64,000 bases of DNA, taken from positions 1 to 64,000 of the forward strand of contig JAJEEO010000006.1 of NCBI GenBank assembly GCA_022820925.1, in the 5' to 3' direction. The notes under the pieces are model-generated. The model did not search any database and was not told the DNA's origin. It worked only from the letters and a program-made list of their open reading frames with translations. The stretch comes from Acidimicrobiia bacterium (lineage in GTDB: Bacteria > Actinomycetota > Acidimicrobiia > Acidimicrobiales > Poriferisodalaceae). Every line of letters begins with the position of its first letter. The first letter of the stretch is position 1. The position numbers and the translations under genes were made by a program. This document shows positions 42,536 to 50,667 of the stretch, piece by piece.

Positions 42536-43501
42536 TCACGCAGATGGCTGGGCGGCCAGCAGGTCTCGCGTGGACTGTGCAACGGCGCTGGCTACCTCAC
42601 GGTTGCACTCCAGAAGGATGTCGAGCCCCTTAAACCTGCACAGGACTGCCGGCATGGCGCTCTCGCGCAGCATCGGCAAGCCCATGCCGCTCGTCGGCAT
42701 CTCGCCGAACATTGGTTCGAGACGCCCGGCGATATCTGCGGCCAGCCGTTGACCAGCCCGACTTACGAAGTTGCGTCCCTGGAAGTAGCTGATCGAAGGT
42801 GCCGCAGGCTTCACCTCGAAGCCGATGTACACGGCTGCGCCGAACCGGTTGACCTGCACTGCTTGCGCGGACCAGTCGGGATGGTGCACCGTGAGAACCT
42901 CCGCACCGTTGCGCCCGACAGCCCGCCTGACCGACGCAGTGACCGGTTCGAGTCCACCGGCTTCGCCGACGGCAATCCGGTGTCCCGCCAACTGGCCTCC
43001 CGCGGATGCCAGCCGTTGACTCTCGGTGATGTGCGCGACCACCGAAGCGTCGCCGAGGGGGCGCACGAGTCGCTGCAGCATCCGCAGGGTATGACTGCCG
43101 CAGACGCCGTCTCCGCCGAGTCCCATGTTGAGCTGGAAATCGGCCAGTGCCCCCGCCGTCAGCGGGCCCCAGATGCCGTCGATGCGCCCGACCGAGAACC
43201 CCAGCGTGCTGAGCATGCGCTGCACCTCGGACACATCGTCGCCTCGCAGCTGCGGGGTTCGCAGGTACAGCAGGCGATCTCCGAGTCGCTGGCCGGCTTC
43301 GATCAACAGGGACCAGGTCTCAGGACCGCAAATGCCGTCGACATCGATGGAGCGGTGGTGCTGGAATGCCCGGACGGCGTCGGCCGTTGCAGCATCGAAG
43401 ACCCCGCTGACTGGGCCGTTCCAATGACCCGTCGCGCTCAGCCGGTGCTGGAGGTCCCGTACGTGGGGACCTGCAGCACCGATGCCGAAGGGTCGGATCA
43501 G
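42536..43501 (-). CDS. cwlM: CwlM-like peptidoglycan-binding pseudo-amidase
   Basis: 321 aa if started at CTG 43501, overlapping the trxA stop as CTGA; with the only standard start (TTG 43306) a whole peptidoglycan-binding domain would be lost. Domains: PG-binding at about 12-67 ([32 protein letters not shown]), a second at about 85-138 ([20 protein letters not shown]), then an amidase_3-like domain. The usual zinc ligands are missing: GHGG is GEAGG, SIHAN is GFEVKPA, and the final PAVL.E.GF reads [10 protein letters not shown]. Mycobacterial CwlM is likewise a regulator of MurA. Order parB-cwlM-trxA-trxB as in mycobacteria. Confidence 0.85.
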   Translation of the reverse strand: MIRPFGIGAAGPHVRDLQHRLSATGHWNGPVSGVFDAATADAVRAFQHHRSIDVDGICGPETWSLLIEAGQRLGDRLLYLRTPQLRGDDVSEVQRMLSTLGFSVGRIDGIWGPLTAGALADFQLNMGLGGDGVCGSHTLRMLQRLVRPLGDASVVAHITESQRLASAGGQLAGHRIAVGEAGGLEPVTASVRRAVGRNGAEVLTVHHPDWSAQAVQVNRFGAAVYIGFEVKPAAPSISYFQGRNFVSRAGQRLAADIAGRLEPMFGEMPTSGMGLPMLRESAMPAVLCRFKGLDILLECNREVASAVAQSTRDLLAAQPSA

Positions 43502-43821
43502 AGGAATTCGCCTATCTCAGCCAGCAAGGCACTCTTCGGCTTGGCGCCGACCAGGCGCTTCGCCGGTTCTCCGTCCCGGAACATGATGAGCGTCGGGATG
43601 CTCATCACTTGGTAGCGCATCGCCAAGTCGGGGCTCTCGTCCACGTTGACCTTCGCGATGCGGATGTTGTCCTGCTCGGCGGCGATCTCTTCGAGGATCG
43701 GGGCGATCATCTTGCACGGCCCGCACCACTCGGCCCAGAAATCCACCAGCACCGGGCTGTCAGCGCTCCCGACGGTCTCGTCGAATGTGCTGTCGTCCAA
43801 GGTGGATATGCCTTCGGCCAT
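43498..43821 (-). CDS. trxA: Thioredoxin
   Basis: 107 aa. Active site WCGPCK with catalytic Cys33 and Cys36 in [20 protein letters not shown]; also [20 protein letters not shown] and the cis-Pro. Reduces protein disulfides with electrons from the next gene, thioredoxin reductase, 74 bases upstream on the same strand. The stop overlaps the CTG start of the cwlM-like gene. Confidence 0.95.
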   Translation of the reverse strand: MAEGISTLDDSTFDETVGSADSPVLVDFWAEWCGPCKMIAPILEEIAAEQDNIRIAKVNVDESPDLAMRYQVMSIPTLIMFRDGEPAKRLVGAKPKSALLAEIGEFL

Positions 43822-43895
43822 TGGGGGCTCCTCATGTCGCGATTACAGCGAGGCTAACGCCCCGACTTGGACATATGGCGGCTGATCTGGCAGAG

Positions 43896-44873
43896 CTAGT
43901 GCCCGTGAGCCTCGAGCCAGCGCTCAGCGTCGATGGCGGCTTGGCACCCCGAGCCTGCGGCCGTCACCGCTTGCCGGTAGTAGTCGTCCTGGACGTCGCC
44001 GCAGGCGAAGACGCCGGCGATGTTGGTGCGCGCGCTGCCGGCATCAGTCACGAGATAGCCGTTCGGCTTGCGATCCAGCCAGTCCGCGAACAGCTCGGTG
44101 TTCGGTCGATGTCCTATGGCGACGAAGAGTCCAGTGACATCGAGAGGGGAGTGCTCGCCGGTCTGGGTGTCCTCCAGCGTGAGGCCCTCGAGCCGCTCGT
44201 CGCCATGGATCTCTTGCACCCGACGGTTCCACAGGAACTCGATGCCCTCGTTGGCGAACGCGCGGTCCTGCATGATCTTCGAAGCCCGGAGCTGGTCACG
44301 CCGGTGCACGAGGTACACCTTGGAGGCGAATCGCGTCAGGAACAGGGCCTCTTCGAGGGCGCTGTCGCCCCCGCCGACCACGGCTATCTCCTGACCCCGG
44401 AAGAAGAACCCGTCACAGGTCGCGCAGGTAGACACGCCGTGTCCGATCAGCCGCTCCTCATTGGGCAGCCCGAGCAGCAAGCTCTGAGCCCCGGTCGACA
44501 CGATCACCGTGCGGCCGAGATAGCGGTCGTCACCGATCCAGACTGCAAACGGTTGTTCGCCAAAATCCACCTTGGTCGCCTTGGCCGTGCGGAACTCGGC
44601 GCCGAACCGCTCTGCCTGCGCCCGAAAGCTCATCATCAGTTCAGGTCCCATGACGCCGTCGGGAAAGCCGGGGTAGTTCTCCACGTCGGTGGTCAGCATC
44701 AGCTGGCCGCCGGGCTGATCGGAAGTCGATGACGGTTCGCCCTCGATGACCAGCGGCGCCAGCCGGGCGCGGGCGGTGTAGATCGCCGCGGTCAGGCCTG
44801 CGGGTCCGCTCCCGATGATGATGACGTCACGTACCCCCGCGGCACCGTCAAGGGCGCTGTCAGCGATCGTCAT
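43896..44873 (-). CDS. trxB: Thioredoxin reductase
   Basis: 325 aa from ATG 44873, which overlaps the stop of the preceding membrane-protein gene (ATGA). FAD site IIIGSGPAGLTAAIYTARA, redox motif STCATCDGFFFRG, NADPH site VVGGGDSALEEALFLTRFA with HRRDQLRASK, and the C-terminal FAD motif GVFACGDVQDDYYRQAVTAA. Uses NADPH to reduce TrxA. The frame extends to 44915, but the overlap favours 44873. Confidence 0.95.
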   Translation of the reverse strand: MTIADSALDGAAGVRDVIIIGSGPAGLTAAIYTARARLAPLVIEGEPSSTSDQPGGQLMLTTDVENYPGFPDGVMGPELMMSFRAQAERFGAEFRTAKATKVDFGEQPFAVWIGDDRYLGRTVIVSTGAQSLLLGLPNEERLIGHGVSTCATCDGFFFRGQEIAVVGGGDSALEEALFLTRFASKVYLVHRRDQLRASKIMQDRAFANEGIEFLWNRRVQEIHGDERLEGLTLEDTQTGEHSPLDVTGLFVAIGHRPNTELFADWLDRKPNGYLVTDAGSARTNIAGVFACGDVQDDYYRQAVTAAGSGCQAAIDAERWLEAHGH

Positions 44874-45238
44874 GTGTGAGCCGTCCCGCTGCGACGGCGC
44901 TTGGACCAGGCCCACGCACCCGCGAGACCGAATGCCGCGCTCGTGATGAGATGGGCGGCCCAGACGTCTCCGGGCACCACGATGTCGAGCGCCCGAACTG
45001 CTGCGACTGCGACGAGCACCACGACACCCACAGCCGCCGTTGCGATCGCGACGCCGTAGACGAGCGCCCGAACGGCGATCACCAGGGGTCCGCTCGTGCG
45101 TGAACGGACAGTCTCGACCGCATCGGTAAACCTGGCTACGGCTGCGTCGATGCTGTCGTCGAGCACGGGTTCGTGCTCGGGTCCCGACGCGCCGCTGCGC
45201 CCTGTCTTCGAACGGCCGGCGCCACGCACGGGGCTCAT
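44870..45238 (-). CDS. Small two-helix membrane protein
   Basis: 122 aa from ATG 45238. A charged N-terminal region of about 45 residues, then DAAVARFTDAVETVRSRTSG and two hydrophobic stretches (ALVYGVAIATAAVGVVVLVA and WAAHLITSAAFGLAGAWAW). Ends KRRRSGTAHT. Family not recognised. In relatives a membrane protein of unknown role is often between the pseudokinase and trxB genes. Overlaps trxB by four bases. Confidence 0.6.
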   Translation of the reverse strand: MSPVRGAGRSKTGRSGASGPEHEPVLDDSIDAAVARFTDAVETVRSRTSGPLVIAVRALVYGVAIATAAVGVVVLVAVAAVRALDIVVPGDVWAAHLITSAAFGLAGAWAWSKRRRSGTAHT

Positions 45239-45316
45239 CGGCGGCAGGTTAGTGGTGTGTCCCGGCCGCACCCCGCGATCGCCCCACGCCCGAACCGACC
45301 AAGGCAATACTGACTG

Positions 45317-46822
45317 CTACGGCGTCACGGCATCGGTGCCCGTAGGTGCCTGCTGCGCCTCCGATGTCGTGCTGACTTCGATCCTGGACACGGTGACCCG
45401 GTGCCCACCGCTGGGAAGCTCGTCGCCGAGGTCGGTGATCCACACCAGCAGGGCGGCGGCGTCGGCGGCGGGCAGATCGAGCGTCGTCGAACCGGTGATG
45501 TCAGAAGCGACTGCCACGGGGTTGCCCCAGTCGATCAGCGTCCGGTTCCGCTCGGTCGACACATACACCTCGATCGACCAGCCCACGGTGGGGGAGTCGA
45601 TTGCCACTCGGTCCAGGTGTGCTGGACCGCCAGGAGCGAGCACGATGATGAGACCGACGCCGTCCTTCAGACCGCCGAAATCGCGGGTGCTGTAGCGCGC
45701 CGTGCTCCAGCCGGTGGTGGGATCGCCGTTGTTGATGAAGGTCAATCGCTCGGGGTGCTCGACCCGGTCGTCGCCGGCCGGGTCGAAGTCGGTAATGGAC
45801 TCCAGCGGCACGGGCACGCGCCGCAACGGCGCCGTGGTCGGGACCGGGACGGTGGACTGCGGCGTGGTCGTCGTAATCGCAGGGGGCCCGGTCGGCGCCA
45901 CGGTGACGACAGGCGGCGATTCGCCACTGGGATCGACACTCGGAGCGGCCGTGGCTACGGCCTGGGACGCTGGCTGGTCGGATTCTTCGGGCTGCTCGAT
46001 AAAGACGGCAATGCCGACGAGGGTCGCAGCGGCAGCCACCAGCACGCCGACCGGCGCGAGCCAGTGGCGCTCGGCTTGCCACACCGACCTGCGGTCGGTG
46101 TGACCGTCGTCGGCGTGCGGCAGGTCGTCGACCACCGAGCGCAGGGCGAGCAGCATCGACGGCACGTCGGGCCACGGGTCCGACGCACTGATGGCGCGCG
46201 CCAGCACCGGCGCCACCACGTCAGGCACCGAGGGATCCAGCTCCCAGGTGCCGTCGGGTCGTCGCTGGGGAGCGGCGCCGGCGATCAGCCGATGGGCGAG
46301 CACGGCCACCGACATCAAGTCGGCCCGCCGGGTGGCGGGAATGGTGACAGCGTCGTCGGTCGGCGGACCGTTGAGGATGACCCAGCCGACCTCGGCTCGC
46401 CATCCGATGTAGTCGGCGTCGACGCCGCCGTGGGCGAAACCTGAGCTGTGCAGAACTGCCAGAGCCTCAGTCACCCCGATCACAATGCGGACGGCTTCGG
46501 ACGCGGCGAGCCGCTTGATGTCGCCATTGGGCGCGGTGAGTTCGTCGACAAGCAGTCTGGCAGGCAACTGCTCGGTGACGATCGCGAAGTGCTCGACTTC
46601 GTCATAGGTATCCAGGATGTGCAAGAGGCCGTGATGCTCCACCCGAGCGAGGGCTTTGGCCTGCAGGCGCAGCCGGTGCCCGATTTCGCTGTCTGCGGCC
46701 GACCTGCGGATGGTCACGGGCCGATTGAGCGTGCGGTCGAGACCTGACCACGTCTCGACTGCACCCGGCTGAAGCAGTTCGCGCCGCTCGTATCGGTCGC
46801 TTGTGACGCTGGGGTCCGTCAT
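45317..46822 (-). CDS. Membrane pseudokinase (MviN/Rv3910-associated type)
   Basis: 501 aa. An N-terminal kinase-fold domain (about residues 10-230) keeps hydrophobic pattern and helical lobes, but the catalytic sites are degenerate: the VAIK Lys is in VTIRR, HRD is FAHGGVDADYIGW, and no DFG is visible. A transmembrane helix (LAPVGVLVAAAATLVGIAVF), a Pro/Thr/Val linker and an extracellular beta-rich domain (GDPTTGWSTARYSTRDFGG, VGWSIEVYVSTER) of discoidin-like type follow. In mycobacteria the MurJ flippase is fused to such a pseudokinase and FhaA binds it. Here it is a separate gene in the murJ-degV-pseudokinase run. Confidence 0.8.
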   Translation of the reverse strand: MTDPSVTSDRYERRELLQPGAVETWSGLDRTLNRPVTIRRSAADSEIGHRLRLQAKALARVEHHGLLHILDTYDEVEHFAIVTEQLPARLLVDELTAPNGDIKRLAASEAVRIVIGVTEALAVLHSSGFAHGGVDADYIGWRAEVGWVILNGPPTDDAVTIPATRRADLMSVAVLAHRLIAGAAPQRRPDGTWELDPSVPDVVAPVLARAISASDPWPDVPSMLLALRSVVDDLPHADDGHTDRRSVWQAERHWLAPVGVLVAAAATLVGIAVFIEQPEESDQPASQAVATAAPSVDPSGESPPVVTVAPTGPPAITTTTPQSTVPVPTTAPLRRVPVPLESITDFDPAGDDRVEHPERLTFINNGDPTTGWSTARYSTRDFGGLKDGVGLIIVLAPGGPAHLDRVAIDSPTVGWSIEVYVSTERNRTLIDWGNPVAVASDITGSTTLDLPAADAAALLVWITDLGDELPSGGHRVTVSRIEVSTTSEAQQAPTGTDAVTP

Positions 46823-46883
46823 CTGCGCGTCGATGGAGCCTGTGAGGCTGGACCTGGGAGGTCCGCGGCACCCGCTGTTGCGG

Positions 46884-47753
46884 TCACTCCGGAGTGAGGG
46901 ACGCGGGTTCCCGCTCGATGAAGACCACGCCGATCGTTCCGGCGCCCGTATGCGCGCCGACCACCGGCCCGATCATCATCACCTCGGGTTCGGCGTCGGT
47001 GAGGGGGGCGACTCGGGCCACAAAGTCATCGACGTCCGCGCAGTCGGCGTGCATGACGGCGAGCCGCTCGATGTTCGCGCGTTCAGTCGACACCAAATCG
47101 ACCAGGTGTGCGAGCGCTCGTGTGCGAGTCCGCTGCTTGCCGGCCGGTTCGACCCGCCCGTCGGTCACCGTGATCAGCGGCTTGATCGACAGCACCGATC
47201 CGAGCAGTGACTGGGCTGCCCCGATGCGGCCGCCCTTGCGGAGGTTCTCCAGCGTGTCCAAGGCGGCGTGAATGCGGACGCGCGGCGCGACTGTCCGAAC
47301 GAACTCGACAATCTCTGCGCCGCTGGCGCCGTTGGCGGCGAGTTCGGCTGCGGCGATGACGACGAGACCGAGTCCCGCGCTCACCGAACGGCTGTCGACG
47401 ACGTGGCACCGAAGCTCATCGTGCGCCCCGGCGGCCTGCTGGGCAGCCTCGATCGTGGCCGAGAGATCGCCGCTCAGCGTGATCACGACCACTTCGGGAG
47501 CGCCTGCGTCCACCGCACGCTGGTACGCCTGCGCGAACGCGCCCGGCGCGGGTGCGGCCGTGGAGGGCAACTCGGGGTCGGACCGGCAGCGCTCCCAGAA
47601 GTCGGCCGTGCTCAGCTCGACGCGGTCGACGAACGTCTCGGTGCCGAAGCGAATCTCCAGCGGAACGATCGTGATGCCGAGCTCGGCGACGGCGGCGTCG
47701 CTGAGATCGCAGGAGCTGTCGGTGATGATGTGCACCGGTGATTGGGTTGTCAT
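46884..47753 (-). CDS. DegV family fatty-acid-binding protein
   Basis: 289 aa. HIITDSSCDLSDAAVAELG at the start, FWERCRSDPELPSTAAPAPG, VVVITLSGDLSATIEAAQQA and GRIGAAQSLLGSVLSIKPLI are the family blocks. DegV proteins bind fatty acids; some feed FakB for phospholipid synthesis. The start overlaps the murJ stop by four bases (ATGA), and the downstream pseudokinase gene is on the same strand, so these probably share a transcript. Confidence 0.9.
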   Translation of the reverse strand: MTTQSPVHIITDSSCDLSDAAVAELGITIVPLEIRFGTETFVDRVELSTADFWERCRSDPELPSTAAPAPGAFAQAYQRAVDAGAPEVVVITLSGDLSATIEAAQQAAGAHDELRCHVVDSRSVSAGLGLVVIAAAELAANGASGAEIVEFVRTVAPRVRIHAALDTLENLRKGGRIGAAQSLLGSVLSIKPLITVTDGRVEPAGKQRTRTRALAHLVDLVSTERANIERLAVMHADCADVDDFVARVAPLTDAEPEVMMIGPVVGAHTGAGTIGVVFIEREPASLTPE

Positions 47754-49570
47754 GGCTGGGAGCCTCCTTCATCGCCGTCGGATGACGGTCGTGTCGCCTC
47801 GCCGACTGTGCCATCGGGGACTGTGCCATCTGGCGAAGAGCCGACGGGGCGTCGACGCCAGTTCAGCATGAGACGCGGCAGCTGCGAGATCAGTGCCCCG
47901 GCGGCGGGCAGCTTGAGTGCCAGCCCGCAGCCGACGTGCACCGCGGCCATGAGCGCTGCCACGGCAGCGAATCGCAACACGGCGGGCAGCACGTCCAGCG
48001 CCAGTGATGCCGGGATGCCGGCAGCAAGCGCGACGGCGGCAGGCACCAGGTGGCGCGCCCCCGTACCGCCGAACAGCCGCTGGGCGGGCCAGTCGGCGCG
48101 CCGAGGCAGCCCTCCTCGCGCGGTGCGGCGGGCCAACACTGCTCTGCGCAGCAGTCCCATCTCCACCCACGCCCCGACAGCGGCACCGAACGCGAGCCCC
48201 ACAGCACCCAGACGAGCCGGCAGCGCCGGGTCGGAACGGATCTTGGTGTCGAGCAGTGACCAGGTGGACTCCCGCGAGAACAGATCGATATCGCCGAAAC
48301 CGGTCAGGGCGCCGTCGATGATCAGCACCCGGTCCAGCGGCAGCATCAGTGCCGCGCCGATGATCAGCGACACCGCCAGGCGGATGGCGGCAATCACCGC
48401 AGCCGTGCGCGTGTCTCGCGCGGCAAACAGGACGTTCTGGCACAGCCGCGATGCCACCAACGGCACCAGACCGAGCGAGTAGGCGCCGAGCACGAGCGCG
48501 ATGAGGGCGATGTCGTCGTCCGCTATGGCAGTACGGAGTCCGGCCAGGTTGAAGATCGCGTCGCTCAGCGGAGAGCCTGCAGCGAGGTAGATCGCTGCGA
48601 CGCCGGAGATCCCGAAGACGGTGGCGCACAGGCGCTGCGACGTCCGCTCCGCAATGACTGCGGTGTCACGGGCTCGACTCAGCTCGGTCAGCTCGGCCGC
48701 TGCGATGCTCGTGCCGATCAGGCTCAGCGGCAGCAGGTAGAGCGTCTGTGCGGCAGCCATCGCCGCTGCGGCCCCGACACTGAGCAAGGACGCGAGCGCG
48801 AGATCCAGGAACGCTGAAATCTGCAAGACCCCACGGCCTGCAACGGCGGGACCGAAGCGCTTGATGACGCCGGCTGCCTCGTGCTCGCGCCAGCGGAAGT
48901 TCAGCGTGATCCGGGGATTGGCCCGCCACACGCCGCGCAGCTGGACCAGGACCTGCCCGGCCGCACCTGCGGTGACGCCCCAGGCCAACGCCGTTGCCCG
49001 GCTGGTGCCGGCTACACCCCACAGGATCACACCGACGAGCACGGCGATCTGGGTGGCGTTCCACACCACGGGCGCCACATAGGACAGGAAGAAGCGCCGA
49101 TGGCTGTTCAGCACTCCCAGGCACCACGCGCTCAGCACGGCCAGTGCTGTGCCGCACACGGTGATGCGCACGAGGGTGACGGTGAGCTCGAAGCGCTCGC
49201 CGACAAAGCCCCAGGCAATGAGGCGCACGAGCGGTCGCGCCGCAAAGATGCTGATCAGCGCTGCGGCGGCCGTGATTGCGAGCAGGAACGTGGCAACGGC
49301 GCCGGCGAGCCGGCCGGCGGCGCGTTCATCGCGTTCGCTGAGCGAGCTGTACGCCGGCACAAACGCGCCTGACAGCGCGCCCTCGCCCAGGAGATTCTGC
49401 AGAAAATTCGGGATCCGCATCGCGGCGGCGAAGGCGTCGCCGATGGTGCCGATTCCGAGGACATTGGTGACCAGTGCCGTGCGGGCCAGCCCAGACAGGC
49501 GCGAGACGCCGATGCCGGCGGCGGCCGCCGCAGCGCCCTGTCGTCGGCGCAATCCGGGCCGTCGGCGCAT
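47750..49570 (-). CDS. murJ: Lipid II flippase MurJ (MviN)
   Basis: 606 aa with about 14 membrane helices, MOP flippase fold. RLSGLARTALVTNVLGIGTI, DAFAAAMRIPNFLQNLLGEG, ALSGAFVPAYSSLSERDERA are strongly conserved in MurJ, including the Arg residues of the central cavity. It flips lipid II across the membrane for peptidoglycan synthesis. In many actinobacteria the gene carries an appended pseudokinase; here it does not. Ends in a cytoplasmic tail with low-complexity SPDGTVPDGTVGE. Confidence 0.93.
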   Translation of the reverse strand: MRRRPGLRRRQGAAAAAAGIGVSRLSGLARTALVTNVLGIGTIGDAFAAAMRIPNFLQNLLGEGALSGAFVPAYSSLSERDERAAGRLAGAVATFLLAITAAAALISIFAARPLVRLIAWGFVGERFELTVTLVRITVCGTALAVLSAWCLGVLNSHRRFFLSYVAPVVWNATQIAVLVGVILWGVAGTSRATALAWGVTAGAAGQVLVQLRGVWRANPRITLNFRWREHEAAGVIKRFGPAVAGRGVLQISAFLDLALASLLSVGAAAAMAAAQTLYLLPLSLIGTSIAAAELTELSRARDTAVIAERTSQRLCATVFGISGVAAIYLAAGSPLSDAIFNLAGLRTAIADDDIALIALVLGAYSLGLVPLVASRLCQNVLFAARDTRTAAVIAAIRLAVSLIIGAALMLPLDRVLIIDGALTGFGDIDLFSRESTWSLLDTKIRSDPALPARLGAVGLAFGAAVGAWVEMGLLRRAVLARRTARGGLPRRADWPAQRLFGGTGARHLVPAAVALAAGIPASLALDVLPAVLRFAAVAALMAAVHVGCGLALKLPAAGALISQLPRLMLNWRRRPVGSSPDGTVPDGTVGEATRPSSDGDEGGSQP

Positions 49571-49593
49571 GTTGGCGCCCAGTCGCTGCCCGC

Positions 49594-50076
49594 TCAGCCG
49601 GCGAGCCGCAGTTCCACCTGCTGGCGGGCTTCGTCCTCGGTGACGTCCATGCTGATGGACAGCTCGGAGACGAGGATCTGGCGGGACTTCTCGAGCATGG
49701 ACTTCTCGCCCGCCGACAGGCCCTTGGCGTTCTCGCGCAGTGCGAGATTGCGTACCACCTCGGCGACTTGGTAGATGTCGCCGGACTTCAGCTTCTCCTG
49801 GTGATTCTTGAAGCGACGGCTCCAGTTGGCCGGCTCGCGTACGTCCTTCTTGGCGAGCAGTTCGAAGAGATCCTCGACGTCATCGGTGTCGATCGGCGGT
49901 CGCATGCCGACTTCGTCGACCATGTCGGCAGGAACCTTGACCGTCAGATCTCCGTGCGCTGTCCTGAGCACCAAGTACTCGCGCGCCTCACCGAATTCGT
50001 CCCGCTCCTCGCGCGCCGTGATCTCCGCCGCCCCGTGATGGGGGTAGATCACGCGGTCGCCAAGCTCAAACTTCAT
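49594..50076 (-). CDS. carD: CarD family RNA polymerase-binding regulator
   Basis: 160 aa from ATG 50076 (GGAG nine bases upstream; GTG 50082 is an alternative). N-terminal RNAP-interaction domain KFELGDRVIYPHHGAAEITA, then KVPADMVDEVGMRPPIDTDD and the helical C-terminal part NWSRRFKNHQEKLKSGDIYQ with ALRENAKGLSAGEKSMLEK. CarD stabilises open promoter complexes, especially at rRNA promoters. The Trp in ANWSRR marks the DNA minor-groove wedge. Shares a strand with murJ, 23 bases away. Confidence 0.92.
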   Translation of the reverse strand: MKFELGDRVIYPHHGAAEITAREERDEFGEAREYLVLRTAHGDLTVKVPADMVDEVGMRPPIDTDDVEDLFELLAKKDVREPANWSRRFKNHQEKLKSGDIYQVAEVVRNLALRENAKGLSAGEKSMLEKSRQILVSELSISMDVTEDEARQQVELRLAG

Positions 50077-50223
50077 CCTCACCTGCTCCGCTGCCGACTG
50101 CTGCGGGAGCCGAATGAGACCCGCGCCGGACAGCTAGAAGGATGCCAGAAAGTGATCTAGCTGCCACTTCGAGAGGACCCGCCCCGATGGTCGGTGCTCC
50201 GGCTGGGTCGAGAACAGATCTGA

Positions 50224-50619
50224 TCAGCCGTCGCCTATCGGGTAGCGCCGGATGAGGTGGTTCCAACCGCAGTCGGGACACACCTCGAGTTCGTACGCCA
50301 CGAAGTTCCCGCGGCGCCGTGCCACACGCTGGAGTTCTGCGTCCGACAGGACGCACTTGCCGCCGCTGCCCATCCGGGGTCCGAAGACGTAGCCGACGAT
50401 GCGAAGCTCGCCGTCTGGACACAGCGGGCAGCTGCGGCCGAGCGGCGGAGCTGCGTTGCGGGCCGCCCGAAGCAGTTCAGGGTGGGCGTCGCACGCCTCA
50501 GCACGCGAGACCACGCCGGCTTCTACGTCCGCCAGCAGCCGTCGTCGCTTGAGCCGGTAGTCGACCGAGCCTGGCACCGGCGATGCCGGCTCGGGTGCGA
50601 TGTAGGGCTGGAGCGCCAC
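50224..50619 (-). CDS. DUF5318 family zinc-ribbon protein
   Basis: 131 aa from GTG 50619, seven bases after TATCGT (50632-50627); the frame opens nine bases earlier at 50628. Segments DYRLKRRRLLADVEAGVVSR, ACDAHPELLRAARN, CPLCPDGELRIVGYVFGPRM and EVCPDCGWNHLIRRYPIGDG match DUF5318, including two CxxC pairs that probably bind zinc. Function unknown. It is conserved in actinobacteria near murJ/cca, consistent with its position here. Confidence 0.82.
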   Translation of the reverse strand: MALQPYIAPEPASPVPGSVDYRLKRRRLLADVEAGVVSRAEACDAHPELLRAARNAAPPLGRSCPLCPDGELRIVGYVFGPRMGSGGKCVLSDAELQRVARRRGNFVAYELEVCPDCGWNHLIRRYPIGDG

Positions 50620-50667
50620 GCAGTTCACGATAGTTGCGTGTCTCGAGCCTGATCGCGCTCCGCCGGC

